Origin: Gammaproteobacteria bacterium
Lineage (GTDB): Bacteria; Pseudomonadota; Gammaproteobacteria; Pseudomonadales; Halieaceae
Direction: 5' to 3'
Length of the DNA: 7,200 nt
Assembly: GCA_029859085.1 (NCBI GenBank)
Contig: JAOUDU010000133.1
Coordinates: 1-7,200 of the forward strand
The position numbers and the translations under genes were made by a program. The notes beneath the pieces are model-generated. The model did not search any database, was not told the DNA's origin, and was given only the letters and a program-made list of their open reading frames with translations. Below are positions 5,977 to 7,200 of this stretch, one piece after another. Numbering within the stretch: the stretch's first letter is position 1; each line of letters begins with the position of its first letter.

Positions 5977-7110
5977 ATGGCTGCCGGTATTTTTTCTGTT
6001 AACTCTGCAATCGCTGACACCGGCAGCGCCATCGATGAGCTGTTTTCAGGCCTGCCACTGGAAACATCGGAATTCGTACTGTTGCTGCACGGCCCCAACC
6101 ATACCGGTGAAGTGCTGGAAACCGCGCTGGCGCAACACCCGGGGACACGTTTTTTCGGCTGCTCCACCTCGGGTGAAATAACCCCGGGCGGCTACCGCGA
6201 AAATACCGTATCGGCTATCAGCTTCGACCGCAGCGGGTTCAGCTGCGTCGCGCGCAGGATCGACGCGCTAAGCCAATTCGGCTTCCAGCAGGCCAGGGAC
6301 CTGGTGCTGTCGATGCAGTGGGAGCTGCGCGGCAAATCGCCGGAATCGAACTCCTCCAATACCTTCGCCCTGCTGCTGATTGACAGCCTCAGCCAGGCGG
6401 AGGAGTTCGTCGCGGCGGCCCTGGGCAATGAACTGGGCACGATCCACCTGGTGGGGGGCTCCAGCGGGGACAACTGGCAACTGCAACGCACCCCGATCCT
6501 GTACGACGGTGCTTATTTTGACGACAGCGCGGTGATCTTGCTGGTTCATTCCACGCTGGATTTCCGCCACTACAATTTCCACAACTTCATTCCCAGCGAT
6601 AAACGCGGCGTTATCACCGCGGCCACACCGGCGAAAAGGCTCGTACACGAGATCAACGGCGAGGTGGCGGTCACCGAATACGCGCGGCTGTGTGCACTCG
6701 ACGAGGCGACCCTGGACCAGGAGACCCTGGCGGTGCACCCGGCCATCATCACGGTGGGGGACCGCGCCTACCCGCGGGGTTTCATGCAGATACTGGAGGA
6801 CGGCTCGCTGCAGTGCGCCTGCGCCATCGACGAGGGCGTGGTGTTCCGCATCGCCACCCAGGTCGATTATATTGCGCAGCTGCGGCAGGCCTTCGAACGC
6901 ATGCGCCACGATCTCGGCGACCAGCTGCTGGTACTGGGCTTCGAGTGCGCGGCCCGCCGCCAGGTGGTCTACCAGTACCAGCTGCAGGATGCGGTGTCCG
7001 AGCAGTTCCGCGACTGCAACGTCTGGGGCTTTTCCTGCATGGGGGAACAGTCGAATTCACTCAATATGAATAACTCCTTCAACTGCCTCGCGTTTCGCCT
7101 GCCGTCATGA
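5977..7110 (+). CDS. nosP: FIST-domain sensor protein, probable NosP-like nitric-oxide sensor
   Basis: The 377-residue soluble protein consists of a FIST N domain (about residues 4-210) and a FIST C domain (about 215-373). Diagnostic stretches are FFGCSTSGEITPGGY (59-73), LVGGSSGDNWQLQRTPI (158-174), HYNFHNFIPSDKRGVIT (198-214), and the C-terminal WGFSCMGEQ with NSFNCLAF. No signal peptide or membrane segment is seen, so it is cytoplasmic. FIST proteins of this class that precede a NahK-type kinase include NosP, a haem protein that binds NO and inhibits its partner kinase. His198 and His202 are only possible haem ligands. The stop overlaps the next start by ATGA (7107-7110), implying translational coupling and partner function. 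The reading frame stays open back to a GTG at 5905 and an ATG at 5932. I chose ATG 5977 because FIST homology begins at once (GIFSVNSA) and the upstream stretch contains GC hairpins; none of the starts has a good Shine-Dalgarno. The FIST call is firm, the NosP role less so. Confidence 0.85.
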   Translation: MAAGIFSVNSAIADTGSAIDELFSGLPLETSEFVLLLHGPNHTGEVLETALAQHPGTRFFGCSTSGEITPGGYRENTVSAISFDRSGFSCVARRIDALSQFGFQQARDLVLSMQWELRGKSPESNSSNTFALLLIDSLSQAEEFVAAALGNELGTIHLVGGSSGDNWQLQRTPILYDGAYFDDSAVILLVHSTLDFRHYNFHNFIPSDKRGVITAATPAKRLVHEINGEVAVTEYARLCALDEATLDQETLAVHPAIITVGDRAYPRGFMQILEDGSLQCACAIDEGVVFRIATQVDYIAQLRQAFERMRHDLGDQLLVLGFECAARRQVVYQYQLQDAVSEQFRDCNVWGFSCMGEQSNSLNMNNSFNCLAFRLPS

Positions 7111-7200
7111 ATACCCGCGGCGAACCGTTAACAGTACCCCCCTCCCCCGGCGAACACGAGCGCCTGCAGGAACTGGAGCGGGAAGTGGCCCGGCTGCGCA
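7107..7200 (+). CDS. Start of a probable NahK/ErcS-family sensor histidine kinase (cut by window edge)
   Basis: Thirty-one codons are visible from the ATG at 7107 to the right edge. The first 16 residues are polar and proline-rich (MNTRGEPLTVPPSPGE). They lead into a charged heptad-like segment, RLQELEREVARLR (residues 19-31), that looks like a coiled coil with leucines at regular spacing. The ATGA overlap with the FIST gene predicts a protein that works with it. In bacteria with NosP-type FIST genes the co-cistronic partner is usually the hybrid histidine kinase NahK (also called ErcS'), whose N-terminus is a comparable coiled coil before the PAS and kinase domains. No kinase motif is inside the window, so the assignment rests on linkage. 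A diguanylate cyclase or other FIST-linked signalling output is the main alternative. Confidence 0.6.
   Translation, partial: MNTRGEPLTVPPSPGEHERLQELEREVARLR

Noticed and set aside
1..7200. CRISPR array, tRNA, rRNA, insertion sequence or prophage genes
   Set aside because: I saw no regularly spaced repeats, no tRNA-like cloverleaf, and no transposase, integrase or phage motif in any credible frame.

Overview
The window reads as a chromosomal stretch from a moderately GC-rich, Gram-negative, probably marine or environmental gammaproteobacterium. The outer-membrane TonB-dependent receptor proves a Gram-negative cell. The FIST protein coupled to a downstream coiled-coil signalling gene, and the set of acyl-CoA synthetases beside a large substrate receptor, recall Halieaceae/Cellvibrionales or Pseudomonas-like bacteria. 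This placement is inference. I see no phage genes, transposase, CRISPR array, rRNA or tRNA.

The left half (1-4088) is a minus-strand run, probably one operon. It is transcribed in the order TonB-dependent receptor (4088-1857), ACSM-type medium-chain acyl-CoA synthetase (1820-201), and the N-terminus of a second AMP-forming acyl-CoA synthetase (134 to beyond the left edge). The receptor and first synthetase are 36 bp apart. The two synthetases are separated by 66 bp holding two tandem palindromes, one with the GTAG head typical of REP elements.

The right half (4397-7200) is plus-strand. It holds an aldehyde dehydrogenase closest to phenylacetaldehyde dehydrogenases (4397-5905), then a FIST-domain sensor that I read as a NosP-like nitric-oxide sensor (about 5977-7110). 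By a 4-bp ATGA overlap follows the start of a gene whose first 31 residues suit the coiled-coil N-terminus of a NahK/ErcS-type histidine kinase (7107 onward). A 308-bp divergent control region (4089-4396) separates the halves. It contains candidate promoters facing both ways and two dyad-symmetric operator candidates.

Together the genes suggest import of a hydrophobic or aromatic/aliphatic compound across the outer membrane, oxidation of an aldehyde intermediate to a carboxylic acid, and activation of the acid to its CoA thioester. A redox/NO-responsive two-component module lies alongside. The most interesting aspect is this physical link between a probable NO-sensing pair and an aldehyde-to-acyl-CoA locus. 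In Pseudomonas aeruginosa the NosP/NahK pair lies near ethanol-oxidation regulatory genes. I found no clearly undescribed system; the novelty candidates are the repeats, the shared control region and the coupling of sensing with catabolism.
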